Both the position numbers and the translations under genes were made by a program. A stretch of 64,000 nucleotides of DNA. Origin: Prunella strophiata (lineage: Eukaryota; Chordata; Aves; Passeriformes; Prunellidae). Where the stretch lies: assembly GCA_036583965.1 (NCBI GenBank), contig JAZBQD010000018.1, forward strand, positions 70,573,742 to 70,637,741, read 5' to 3'. Each line of letters starts with the position of its first letter. Position 1 is the first letter of the stretch. The notes under the pieces were generated by a model. It was not told where the DNA came from and did no database searches. It worked only from the letters and a program-made list of their open reading frames with translations. Positions 35,575 through 46,258 of the stretch are shown piece after piece.

Positions 35575-35850
35575 AAGAAAGCTGGAGAGGGACTTGGGAC
35601 AAGGGATGGAGGGACAGGACAAGGGGGAATGGCTTCCCACTGCCAGAGGGCAGGGATGGATGGGATATTGGGAATTTTAAGAGGAATTAAAGAAATTCCT
35701 CTCTGTGAAGGTGGCCCTGGCACTGGTTGCCAAGAGAAGCTGTGACTGCCCCATTCCTGGCAGTGTTCAAGGCCAGGTTGGATGGGGCTTGGAGCACCCT
35801 GGGATAGTGGAAGGTGTCCCTGCCCATGGCAGGAAGTTGGAATCTGTGGT
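35575..35850 (+). mobile_element. CR1 LINE 3' fragment
   Basis: AAAGCTGGAGAGGGACTTGG, CACTGCCAGAGGGCAGGGAT and GGCCAGGTTGGATGGGGCTT, then GGTGTCCCTGCCCATGGCAG. The last terminal bases are missing. Confidence 0.85.
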
Positions 35851-36014
35851 ATCCTGTGCGTGGGCTCCATCTCCTGGCTGCTCTGCAAACCCCGCTGCCA
35901 CCATCCTGTAGGCACTGCTACCCGGAGACCTCTCCATGCAGCAAGTCCTCTTCCTAAAGAGCTGTGAAATCACATCCCAATTGCCAGGGGCTTCCCCAAG
36001 ATGTGCTCCTGTCA

Positions 36015-36325
36015 CAAACCACAGAACAGCAGACTCATTTAGGTCAGAAAACTGCTCCAAGACCATTGAGTCCAGCTGCTACACCAGCACTGCCAGGACC
36101 ACCACTAAGCCATGTCCCCAAGTGCCATATCCACAGGACTTTTAAATCCTCCCAAGGGATGGGGACCACTGCCCTGGCAGCCTGTGCCAGGACTGGACAA
36201 CCCTCTCCATGAAGGAATTTCCCCAGTGTCCACCCAGACCTTCCCCTGGCCCAGCCTAAGGCCGTTCCCTCTGCTCCTGTCCCTGTTCCCTGGAGCAGAG
36301 CCCGACCCCCCGGCTGTCCCCTTGT
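36015..36325 (-). mobile_element. CR1 LINE fragment
   Basis: CAGACTCATTTAGGTCAGAA, CTTTTAAATCCTCCCAAGGG and TGGCCCAGCCTAAGGCCGTT are the reverse-complement CR1 region also present at 9445-10015. It is the last CR1 piece before the tandem-repeat domain. Confidence 0.8.
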
Positions 36326-36578
36326 ATTATTTAAAGAGTTGGTGCTGATTCTGCTTTTTCTGAAGGTGTACCAAAGGGTGCTACCAAAATGACTAGTTTC
36401 CTCCACTGGAAAGATTTCCCTCAGTGGCCATCAATGCATGTTTGTGTTTTAATCGTGTAACCAGATGGACTGAGAGAAGGCAACACCTGTAGTAGATTTC
36501 TGTTTGGTCTGTGTCTGTGAGAAGTGGGCTGTGTGCTGGAGAGGGAGAGGTGCTGTTGGAGAGTGACAACAGCGCCAG

Positions 36579-36770
36579 GTGCGAGCTGTGAGGATGAGGA
36601 GGGCTCAGAGCAGCCCCAGGTGCGAGCTGTGAGGATGAGGAGGGCTCAGAGCAGCCCCAGGTGCGAGCTGTGAGGATGAGGAGGGCTCAGAGCAGCCCCA
36701 GGTGTGAGCTGTGAGGATGATGAGGGCTCAGAGCAGCCCCAGGTGTGAGCTGTGAGGATGAGGAGGGAGT
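36579..36770. repeat. 41-bp tandem repeat, about 4.7 copies
   Basis: Units begin at 36579, 36620, 36661, 36702 and 36743. The first three start GTGCGAGCTG, while the fourth and fifth have GTGTGAGCTG, a CpG-to-TpG change. The unit otherwise is nearly invariant (GAGGATGAGGAGGGCTCAGA). It directly precedes the CpG-rich domain. Confidence 0.9.
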
Positions 36771-36996
36771 GGCTCCTGCCGGGGGCTGTTTTAGGGGGTT
36801 TGCCTCCGGTCCCGTTTGCGTAGAGCTGCTGGAGGAGAGGGGTTTACGGGGGGCTCCCGGGGCTGTCTCGTGGAAGGACGGTGAGCGCTTCTCGCAGGGT
36901 CTGGGCACCTGGATACGCGCTTGGGTATGTGGAGCATTGCTAAAGGAGGCGCCGAGGCACAAACCTTTGTGCCGGGAAGCAGCAGCAGCCGAACAG
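36771..36996 (+). other. Candidate 5' exon ending in a strong donor (weak)
   Basis: GC-rich DNA ends at AACAG followed by GTGAGCCGG (donor at 36997). A plus-strand frame is open across it from 36745, but without a recognisable domain. It could be a 5' untranslated exon of the transcription unit proposed for the right half, or chance. Confidence 0.25.
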
Positions 36997-37499
36997 GTGA
37001 GCCGGTGTGGATTTGTAGCAGGGACTTTTCTCCTTTCCCTTTTCATTTTAATCTGGCCAATTCTTCCTCAGTGCATCGAGGGGGGAAAAAAAAGGGATTA
37101 TGAGGGCAAAAGAAATTCAAATTGAAATATAGGGAAGCAGCTGCTCTTCCTATTATTGTCCGTGTTTGAATTGGGGGGGGGGGGGAATCCCCCTTCAGTT
37201 GATGTTTTAAGGGTATTGATTGAAGAAAAACCTGCCTTTTCCAGGGTGTTAGGGGTATCACAGGGGTGACAGGGAATCCCCGTGTTCTGTTCTAAGGAGA
37301 AGGGGAGAAATCTTGTTGTTGTATTATGGGTTTGATTTGAGGGCAGCCCCCCGCGCCCCTATTTTCGTCATCCTAAGGTTTAAATTGAGGCTGCAGCCCT
37401 GTTGTCCCTCCTTTTAAAGGGTTTGAATTGAGGTAAAAAAATCCCCCTTTTCCCATCATTTGAGGAAAACCTCTTTTTCTGCTATTACAGGGGATGAAA

Positions 37500-38060
37500 T
37501 TGACGGGGAGAGCGCATCTATTTGCCCTTGTTGAAGCGAGGTGAGCACGTCACCGTGGCGTCAGTTTCGGGGCTTCAGCTGAAGGAACCTCCAGCCGCGG
37601 CAGCGCTGGCAGGGTTGAAACCGGGGTGTGCCGCTGCATTTGAGGGCGCTTCCCCTGCCCGCGGCCCGGCACCCACCAAGGCTCTGGCGCGGGAGCGCTC
37701 CTGGCATCATCGCCCGGGCCGTTGCCGAGGCGGAATGGTGCCGGCCGCTCCGGGCGCGGGGCTCGGGCGCCGCCGGGGCCCCCCGGGCCCGGTGCCGGTC
37801 CCGCCGGGCAGGGGGCAGCGGGCAGCGGGCGGGGCTCTCCCGGCGCGGCGCCGCTCCCGCCTGCCGGAGGAGCCGCTTCCCTGCCGGGAGCCGCGCTCCG
37901 TCCGGGGCCGCCCCCGGGCGCCGAGCGCCGCCGCTCCCGTGGCCTCCCCGGTGCCCCCGCCCCGCGGAGCGGCGCCTGCCCGGGAGCGCGTCCCGCCAAG
38001 GGGCGCTGGGTGCCACTTGTGGCTTGTCAGCTTCGGAGCGTGCTTGCCAAAGTCACTGAG
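37500..38060 (+). promoter_or_regulatory. CpG island A, putative plus-strand promoter
   Basis: CpG-dense sequence with many GGCGC/GCGGGC boxes, and no TATA box. A good donor GAG|GTGAGC occurs at 37540/37541, so the segment just before it may be a first exon. Direction is inferred from the C-depleted stretch that follows on the plus strand and the plus-strand splice motifs downstream. The sequence 37277-37897 has a paralogous copy at 52243-53405. Open frames here in both strands are typical CpG-island artefacts with no domain. Confidence 0.6.
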
Positions 38061-38189
38061 AAGAGGAGAGGGGGGAAAAAACCCAGCCCCGACCGCGCAG
38101 GCTTTTTGTCTCGGGTTTGTTGGCGTTGCTCTGTAAGCGAGCCACGGCTTCCAGTAATACCGTGGGCGCCTTCTGGAAACAGATTGCGG

Positions 38190-39510
38190 ATGGGGTGTGG
38201 CGAGGGTGTTTTTGGTGGTGGTTTGTTTTTTGTAGCGGAGTAAAGTTAAGTGTTTTAGAACAAGAAATTACAGGTTTTGGCCTTACGTTTCATTTTGGCT
38301 GATACATGAGACGTTAGGTAAAATAAATAAAAAACGGATTTTTCTTGTTGTTGCTCGTGTTCAGCAGTATAGTTGAGAGAGAATTTTGGTGAGGATGATA
38401 GAGAATATCCTATTATGGTATGATTTTAGGGGTTTTTATTTTCTTATATCGGTGGCTTAATGCTCAGATTAATATATTTTCATTGTGCGTATCCGTTTAT
38501 ATATGCATACAGGTAAATATACTTAGTGGCAGTGCTGTTTAGTGGCATTTATATGTGGTTTTTGTTCAATTTTTTTTTTTGTGGTATGTAGTGTCTTGTT
38601 ATTTTTTTTTTTGTATTATTTACTACTTGTAATTTGGTTTTTGTGTTTTTTTAAATATGTTTGTTGCGGCAGTGTTTACTGGTGGAATTATTGAAGGTAT
38701 ATTTAGGGTAATTTTTATTTCTTTTAGTTATGGGTGTAGGTTAAATGGGGTTGTTCAAGGGTGAATGCGTTTGGTTGTTGGTATTTTTATTTTGTTTATT
38801 TGGGGTTTTTTGGTGTTTTAGTTTGTTGAGTATTTTTTGGATGGCAATTCCTGTATTTTCAGTTGTTTGGTGTTGCTGGTGGTGTATTATTGAGGTGGTA
38901 ATGGGTATTTATTGTGGTGGTTTTTAGGAAGAGTTATTATAGATGATTTTAGATAGTTAAGGTCAGGTGTTTAACTCTTTTATGTTTATTGGTGTTATAG
39001 TAGTTATTTTAAATATTTATTTGAGTTTTTTAGGTATTATAAATACTTGTTTTGAGGGAAGTTCCTGTTTAGAAAGTGAAATAGAAATTTAAAAACTCCA
39101 TAATAACCTTAAAATTCGCACAAAGTCTTTTTAGGCTACAATACAGTTAAATTTTGTGATGTTTTTGTTTGGTGAGTAGTAGAAATAGGTTTGGTTTTCT
39201 ATGTTCTGATGAGGGTAGTGTGTACTAGAATACTGGTATTCAAGTTTTATTTTTTTGTGGTTCTGATATGTTAGGTTAATGAATTTACATAGTTTACAAG
39301 ATGTGGGGGTTTTTATTTTTATTAGTGTAGAAGTAGGGTTTTTTTACTTTTAAGGATTTTTGGCATAGATTTTAGAGGTTTAAAAAAGGGGATCGGACAT
39401 GGGGTCTTTGTTATTGTGTTTGGTTATAGGTAAATGGAGTTGACATATTTTGGTAAAATTGTTGGGTTTTGATTTTTTTTAATATGTTATTGTGTGTGGA
39501 TAGGATAGTG
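38190..39510 (+). other. C-depleted T/G-rich stretch after CpG island A
   Basis: The plus strand is almost free of C. A hand count of 38701-39060 gives 12 C against 95 G in 360 bases. No repeat unit is obvious. If transcription runs rightward from island A this would be the first intron. Its composition differs sharply from the ordinary DNA left of 36 kb. Confidence 0.7.
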
Positions 39511-39558
39511 GTGTTTCTGCTGAAAGCCTAAGTATCCATTCTTGTTTGTGTGCTTTAG

Positions 39559-41198
39559 GTGGTCCACTCATATTGCAGCAGCTGTGGTTTGTCACTCTCT
39601 TGGGAACTCTGCAGTAGTACAGGGCTCTGTGATGAAGCCTGGACCATTTGAAGGTGTCACCTGAGGAGCCTTCAGGAACGGCCGAGGAGTTGTTGTAAGT
39701 CGGGGAACCTAGTGAGGAGGAGCCAGGGTCCACTCAGCAATGCCAAATCACCTTGTCTCTTCTTCACCCAGGCAGACCCTGGGATGATGGCCGTGGCCAA
39801 AGCGTGCGGCCCATGGAGCCGGGCATGCTTAGGAGAATGGTGAGTAGCAGAATTGTTGTGTTTTGGCTGCTGTGCAGCTAAGATCATGCAGTGATGTCTG
39901 GTGCTCTTGATTGCAGCTGACCAAAGGACCACAGCCTGGTGACTGCAGGAAATTGCCAGGGGCGAGGCAGCCTTCCTTAGCACCAGATGTGGATTCTCAT
40001 CCCTGGATGTCTGAGAGATAAGTGGAGAATTATGACCCCAGAGGGGATGAAAGCTGGCTGCTGGGAGGGCTGTTTGAGTCACCTTTGGAGGCAGAGATGT
40101 GCAAGAGGTGGCCCCTTAAGCCACATAAAGGAAAAGTCTCCCAGTGCTGAGGTGCTCAGGGCAGAGCAATTCCAGTGCATGTTGTGTCACTTGTCTATTG
40201 TGCTTTCTGTGTCTCTTGTGTGTCTCCTGTCAGATGTTTGTTGCCTTAGTCCTTTGAGGGGCTTATCAGAAGCCCAGGTGTCCCTCTTTACAGCTCAGGT
40301 CTCTGTGTTCTTCGGGCCAGTGCCCATTCCTTGGAACCCTTGACTCGGGAGCCTGGACAGGCACGGACGTAGCATCTCTGTTTAGAAGCATCCGGTCAGA
40401 TGTCTTTTAAGGTCTTGCTCTGAGCTGTTCTCGACAGCAGTGCATCGCAACGCTCTGTTCTAGCGCATTAGGACTGGTACAAATGCAAAGATAGGTAGAG
40501 CATTCTGACCTTAGGATTCTGGGGCATCCATCTTTGCAGTGCTTGGACCAAGTCATTCAGTTAGCATCTTGTTCCTCCAGGCTTCTCTGAGCCTCATTGG
40601 CTCGCCATCACCTGGGTCATCTTGTTCAGCATTCTCTCGCTCCTTGCAGGCCTTCTCCTGGCCGAGAGCTTTCTCTCCCTGTTGTGTCCCCTTGTTTGTC
40701 TTGTTCTGTGTTTCACTGGTGGTGTCTGGGTGTTTGGGCCGGAGCTGCTCTGCCCTGCTGCATAGCCTGGTGTAGGTATAATAGGGTGGCTCCCAGGGCC
40801 TAGGAATTTGTAATGCAGGCTGGAGATGGACTCAAGATGGGATTTGTGGATTGACACAAGATGTCTGGAGCTGTTAAGTTATCCTGCAGCACTCTGACTT
40901 TTGTCCTAACCTTCTTTCAGATGAAGCCATATGAAATCTGTGGCAGGGCACCCCGTGCCGGGTGAGTGGGTTCCCCCGAGAAGGTCAGTCACCTTTTGTC
41001 TTTGCAGAGGAAGCGTAAACGGTGACTCTGTGTTACAGCCTTGTTCTTTGTCTTTATTTCTAGGAAGTAAAGCCAGATATTAGCAGTCAAGGTAAGTGGG
41101 CAAGGTGAGCAGAGACCTGTGGATGGAAGCAGTTGTTATTGCTCAGGTCTCAATTTCTGGTGCAGCTCTTAGCCTCCATTCTTGTTGGTGTGCTTTAG
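39559..41198 (+). repeat. Array A unit 1 (diverged edge copy)
   Basis: The first unit is about 47 bp shorter than the others. Its first exon-like segment is diverged and about 25 bp shorter, and its second exon-like segment is 13 bp shorter, breaking the frame seen in other copies. The five-base GTTTC normally before the second acceptor is missing, a feature shared with the last unit of array B. Confidence 0.85.
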
Positions 41199-42605
41199 GC
41201 GCTCCACTGGTATTACGCCGAGACCCCCTGAGCAACCGGCCACCAGACCCGGTTCATCGCTCTGCTGGGAACTCCGCAGTAGTACAGGGCTCTGTGATGA
41301 AGCCTTGACCATTTGAAGGTGTCACCTGAGGAGCCTTCAGGAACGGCCGAGGAGTTGTTGTAAGTCAGGGAACCTAGTGAGGAGGAGCCAGGGTCCACTC
41401 AGGTTTCAGCAATGCCAAATCACCTTGTCTCTTCTTCACCCAGGCAGACGCTGGGACGACGGCATCGGCTCCCGAGCGCAGCCGAAGCGTGCGGCCCATG
41501 GAGCCGGGCATGCTTAGGAGAAGGGTGAGTAGGAGAATTGTTGTGTTTTGGCTGCTGTGCAGCTAAGATCATGCAGTGATGTCTGGTGCTCTTGATTGCA
41601 GCTGACCAAGGGACCACAGCCTGGTGACTGCAGGAAATTGCGAGGGGCGAGGCGGCCTTCCTTAGCACCCGATGTGGATTCTCATCCCTGGATGTCTGAG
41701 AGATAAGTGGAGAATTATGACCCCCAGAAGGGATGAAAGCTGGGTGCTGGGAGGGCTTTTTGAGTCACCTTTGGAGGCAGAGATGTGCAAGAGGTGGCCC
41801 CTTAGGCCACATAAAGGAAAAGTCTCCCAGTGCTGAGGTGCTCAGGGCAGAGCAATTCCGGTGCATGTTGTGTCACTTGTCTATCGTGCTTCTGTGTCTT
41901 GTGTGTCTCCTGTCAGATGTTTGTTGCCTTAGTCCTTTGAGGGGCTTATCAGAAGCCCAGGTGTCCCTCTTTACAAGCTCAGGTCTCTGTGTTCTTCGGG
42001 CCAGTGCCCATTCCTTGGAACCCTTGACTCGGGAGCCTGGACAGGCACGGACGTAGCATCTCTCTTTAGAAGCATCCGGTCAGATGTCTTTTAAGGTCTT
42101 GCTCTGAGCTGTTCTCGACAGCAGTGCATCGCAACGCTCCGTTCTAGCGCATTAGGGACTGGTACAAATGCAAAGATAGGTAGAGCATTCTGACCTTAGG
42201 ATTCTGGGGCATCCATCTTTGCAGTGCTTGGACCAAGTCATTCAGTTAGCATCTTGTTCCTCCAGGCTTCTCTGAGCCTCATTGGCTCGCCATCACCTGG
42301 GTCATCTTGTTCAGCATTCTCTCGCTCCTTGCAGGCCTTCTCCTGGCCGAGAGCTTTCTCTCCCTGTTGTGTCCCCTTGTTTGTCTTGTTCTGTGTTTCA
42401 CTGGTGGTGTCTGGGTGTTTGGGCCGGAGCTGCTCTGCCCTGCTGCATAGCCTGGTGTAGGTATAATAGGGTGGCTCCCAGGGCCTAGGAATTTGTAATG
42501 CAGGCTGGAGATGGACTCAAGATGGGATTTGTGGATTGACACAAGATGTCTGGAGCTGTTAAGTTATCCTGCAGCACTCTGACTTTTGTCCTAACCTTCT
42601 TTCAG

Positions 42606-42646
42606 ATGAAGCCATATGAAATCTGTGGCAGGGCACCCCGTGCCGG
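42606..42646 (+). other. Candidate exon E5 of the 1687-bp unit
   Basis: A textbook branch-point/acceptor TCCTAACCTTCTTTCAG precedes 41 bp beginning ATGAAGCC and ending CGG|GTGAGTG. It is preserved in every unit. Confidence 0.5.
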
Positions 42647-42748
42647 GTGAGTGGGTTCCCCCGAGAAGGTCAGTCACCTTTTGTCTTTGCAGAGGAAGCG
42701 TAAACGGTGACTCTGTGTTACAGCCTTGTTCTTTGTCTTTATTTCTAG

Positions 42749-42776
42749 GAAGTAAAGCCAGATATTAGCAGTCAAG
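42749..42776 (+). other. Candidate exon E7 of the 1687-bp unit
   Basis: Acceptor GTCTTTATTTCTAG and donor CAAG|GTAAGTG bound a 28-bp segment. Copies differ by one base here (AGCCAGATATT or AGCCGGATATT against AGCCAGGATATT), so any frame through it is not stable. Confidence 0.45.
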
Positions 42777-42884
42777 GTAAGTGGGCAAGGTGAGCAGAGG
42801 ACCTGTGGATGGAAGCAGTTGTTATTGCTCAGGTCTCAATTTCTGGTGCAGCTCTTAGCCTCCATTCTTGTTGGTGTGCTTTAG

Positions 42885-43045
42885 GCGCTCCACTGGTATT
42901 ACGCCGAGACCCCCTGAGCAACCGGCCACCAGACCCGGTTCATCGCTCTGCTGGGAACTCCGCAGTAGTACAGGGCTCTGTGATGAAGCCTGGACCATTT
43001 GAAGGTGTCACCTGAGGAGCCTTCAGGAACGGCCGAGGAGTTGTT
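42885..43045 (+). other. Candidate exon E1 of the 1687-bp unit (unit 3)
   Basis: Acceptor GTGTGCTTTAG|GCGCTCC and donor GTTGTT|GTAAGTC bound 161 bp. Every frame has a stop in some copies. The longest frame (APLVLRRDPL...) ends in TGA within the exon. Confidence 0.5.
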
Positions 43046-43130
43046 GTAAGTCAGGGGAACCTAGTGAGGAGGAGCCAGGGTCCACTCAGGTTTCAGCAAT
43101 GCCAAATCACCTTGTCTCTTCTTCACCCAG

Positions 43131-43211
43131 GCAGACGCTGGGACGACGGCATCGGCTCCCGAGCGCAGCCGAAGCGTGCGGCCCATGGAGCCGGGCATGC
43201 TTAGGAGAAGG
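43131..43211 (+). other. Candidate exon E2 of the 1687-bp unit (unit 3)
   Basis: A polypyrimidine-rich acceptor CTCTTCTTCACCCAG and a strong donor AGG|GTGAGT bound 81 bp, exactly 27 codons with no stop (ADAGTTASAPERSRS...). The frame holds in most units but is broken in array A units 1 (-13) and 5 (-1). Confidence 0.5.
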
Positions 43212-43288
43212 GTGAGTAGGAGAATTGTTGTGTTTTGGCTGCTGTGCAGCTAAGATCATGCAGTGATGTCTGGTGCTCTTGGTTGCAG

Positions 43289-43392
43289 CTGACCAAGGGA
43301 CCACAGCCTGGTGACTGCAGGAAATTGCCAGGGGCGAGGCGGCCTTCCTTAGCACCCGATGTGGATTCTCATCCCTGCATGTCTGAGAGATA
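43289..43392 (+). other. Candidate exon E3 of the 1687-bp unit (unit 3)
   Basis: Acceptor TCTTGGTTGCAG precedes CTGACCAAGGGACC. Joined to E2, the frame stays open for 34 more codons (LTKGPQPGDCRK...) to TAA. There is no clear GT donor right after the stop, so this could be a terminal exon or extend further. Confidence 0.45.
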
Positions 43393-44571
43393 AGTGGAGA
43401 ATTATGACCCCCAGAAGGGATGAAAGCTGGGTGCTGGGAGGGCTTTTTGAGTCACCTTTGGAGGCGGAGATGTGCAAGAGGTGGCCCCTTAGGCCACATA
43501 AAGGAAAAGTCTCCCAGTGCTGAGGTGCTCAGGGCAGAGCAATTCCGGTGCATGTTGTGTCACTTGTCTATCGTGCTTTCTGTGTCTCTTGTGTGTCTCC
43601 TGTCAGATGTTTGTTGCCTTAGTCCTTTGAGGGGCTTATCAGAAGCCCAGGTGTCCCTCTTTACAGCTCAGGTCTCTGTGTTCTTCGGGCCAGTGCCCAT
43701 TCCTTGGAACCCTTGACTCGGGAGCCTGGACAGGCACGGACGTAGCATCTCTCTTTAGAAGCATCCGGTCAGATGTCTTTTAAGGTCTTGCTCTGAGCTG
43801 TTCTCGACAGCAGTGCATCGCAACGCTCCGTTCTAGCGCATTAGGGCTGGTACAAATGCAAAGATAGGTAGAGCATTCTGACCTTAGGATTCTGGGGCAT
43901 CCATCTTTGCAGTGCTTGGACCAAGTCATTCAGTTAGCATCTTGTTCCTCCAGGCTTCTCTGAGCCTCATTGGCTCGCCATCACCTGGGTCATCTTGTTC
44001 AGCATTCTCTCGCTCCTTGCAGGCCTTCTCCTGGCCGAGAGCTTTCTCTCCCTGTTGTGTCCCCTTGTTTGTCTTGTTCTGTGTTTCACTGGTGGTGTCT
44101 GGGTGTTTGGGCCGGAGCTGCTCTGCCCTGCTGCATAGCCTGGTGTAGGTATAATAGGGTGGCTCCCAGGGCCTAGGAATTTGTAATGCAGGCTGGAGAT
44201 GGACTCAAGATGGGATTTGTGGATTGACACAAGATGTCTGGAGCTGTTAAGTTATCCTGCAGCACTCTGACTTTTGTCCTAACCTTCTTTCAGATGAAGC
44301 CATATGAAATCTGTGGCAGGGCACCCCGTGCCGGGTGAGTGGGTTCCCCCGAGAAGGTCAGTCACCTTTTGTCTTTGCAGAGGAAGCGTAAACGGTGACT
44401 CTGTGTTACAGCCTTGTTCTTTGTCTTTATTTCTAGGAAGTAAAGCCAGATATTAGCAGTCAAGGTAAGTGGGCAAGGTGAGCAGAGACCGGTGGATGGA
44501 AGCAGTTGTTATTGCTCAGGTCTCAATTGCTGGTGCAGCTCTTAGCCTCCATTCTTGTTGGTGTGCTTTAG

Positions 44572-46258
44572 GCGCTCCACTGGTATTACGCCGAGACCCC
44601 CTGAGCAACCGGCCACCAGACCCGGTTCATCGCTCTGCTGGGAACTCCGCAGTAGTACAGGGCTCTGTGATGAAGCCTGGACCATTTGAAGGTGTCACCT
44701 GAGGAGCCTTCAGGAACGGCCGAGGAGTTGTTGTAAGTCAGGGAACCTAGTGAGGAGGAGCCAGGGTCCACTCAGGTTTCAGCAATGCCAAATCACCTTG
44801 TCTCTTCTTCACCCAGGCAGACCCTGGGACGACGGCATCGGCTCCCGAGCGCAGCCGAAGCGTGCGGCCCATGGAGCCGGGCATGCTTAGGAGAATGGTG
44901 AGTAGCAGAATTGTTGTGTTTTGGCTGCTGTGCAGCTAAGATCATGCAGTGATGTCTGGTGCTCTTGATTGCAGCTGACCAAGGGACCACAGCCTGGTGA
45001 CTGCAGGAAATTGCCAGGGGCGAGGCGGCCTTCCTTAGCACCCGATGTGGATTCTCATCCCTGCATGTCTGAGAGATAAGTGGAGAATTATGACCCCCAG
45101 AAGGGATGAAAGCTGGGTGCTGGGAGGGCTTTTTGAGTCACCTTTGGAGGCGGAGATGTGCAAGAGGTGGCCCCTTAGGCCACATAAAGGAAAAGTCTCC
45201 CAGTGCTGAGGTGCTCAGGGCAGAGCAATTCCGGTGCATGTTGTGTCACTTGTCTATCGTGCTTTCTGTGTCTCTTGTGTGTCTCCTGTCAGATGTTTGT
45301 TGCCTTAGTCCTTTGAGGGGCTTATCAGAAGCCCAGGTGTCCCTCTTTACAGCTCAGGTCTCTGTGTTCTTCGGGCCAGTGCCCATTCCTTGGAACCCTT
45401 GACTCGGGAGCCTGGACAGGCACGGACGTAGCATCTCTCTTTAGAAGCATCCGGTCAGATGTCTTTTAAGGTCTTGCTCTGAGCTGTTCTCGACAGCATG
45501 TGCATCGCAACGCTCCGTTCTAGCGCATTAGGGACTGGTACAAATGCAAAGATAGGTAGAGCATTCTGACCTTAGGATTCTGGGGCATCCATCTTTGCAG
45601 TGCTTGGACCAAGTCATTCAGTTAGCATCTTGTTCCTCCAGGCTTCTCTGAGCCTCATTGGCTCGCCATCACCTGGGTCATCTTGTTCAGCATTCTCTCG
45701 CTCCTTGCAGGCCTTCTCCTGGCCGAGAGCTTTCTCTCCCTGTTGTGTCCCCTTGTTTGTCTTGTTCTGTGTTTCACTGCTGGTGTCTGGGTGTTTGGGC
45801 CGGAGCTGCTCTGCCCTGCTGCATAGCCTGGTGTAGGTATAATAGGGTGGCTCCCAGGGCCTAGGAATTTGTAATGCAGGCTGGAGATGGACTCAAGATG
45901 GGATTTGTGGATTGACACAAGATGTCTGGAGCTGTTAAGTTATCCTGCAGCACTCTGACTTTTGTCCTAACCTTCTTTCAGATGAAGCCATATGAAATCT
46001 GTGGCAGGGCACCCTGTGCCGGGTGAGTGGCTTCCCCTGAGAAGGTCAGTCACCTTTTGTCTTTGCAGAGGAAGTGTAAACGGTGACTCTGTGTTACAGC
46101 CTTGTTCTTTGTCTTTATTTCTAGGAAGTAAAGCCAGATATTAGCAGTCAAGGTAAGTGGGCAAGGTGAGCAGAGCCTGTGGATGGAAGCAGTTGTTATT
46201 GCTCAGGTCTCAATTGCTGGTGCAGCTCTTAGCCTCCATTCTTGTTGGTGTGCTTTAG
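44572..46258 (+). repeat. Array A unit 4
   Basis: Full-length unit. The second exon-like segment ends AGAATG before GTGAGT instead of AGAAGG, as in unit 1. One extra base occurs at GACAGCATGTGC (about 45495). Confidence 0.85.

Larger units (their letters stand above)
41199..42884 (+). repeat. Array A unit 2
   Basis: Full-length unit. CCTTGACC in place of CCTGGACC puts an early stop in the open frame of the first exon-like segment. It is 3 bp shorter in the GTGTCTCTTGTGTG run near 41890, with one extra A near 41975. Confidence 0.85.
42885..44571 (+). repeat. Array A unit 3 (reference copy)
   Basis: A full-length unit with all splice-like motifs intact, used here as the reference for the candidate exons. 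Segments that precede its first acceptor (42335, 42606, 42693, 42749) belong to the end of the preceding unit in this phase. Confidence 0.85.

Noticed and set aside
37500..38060. First exon of DNAAF9 (C20orf194), the gene divergent from ATRN in mammals
   Set aside because: Position and direction would fit conserved gene order, but no sequence here is recognisable as that protein, and the downstream DNA is a tandem array.
37522..38243. Long frames on both strands in CpG island A
   Set aside because: GC-rich DNA lacks stop codons by composition; the translations are Arg/Pro/Ala/Gly-rich with no domain.
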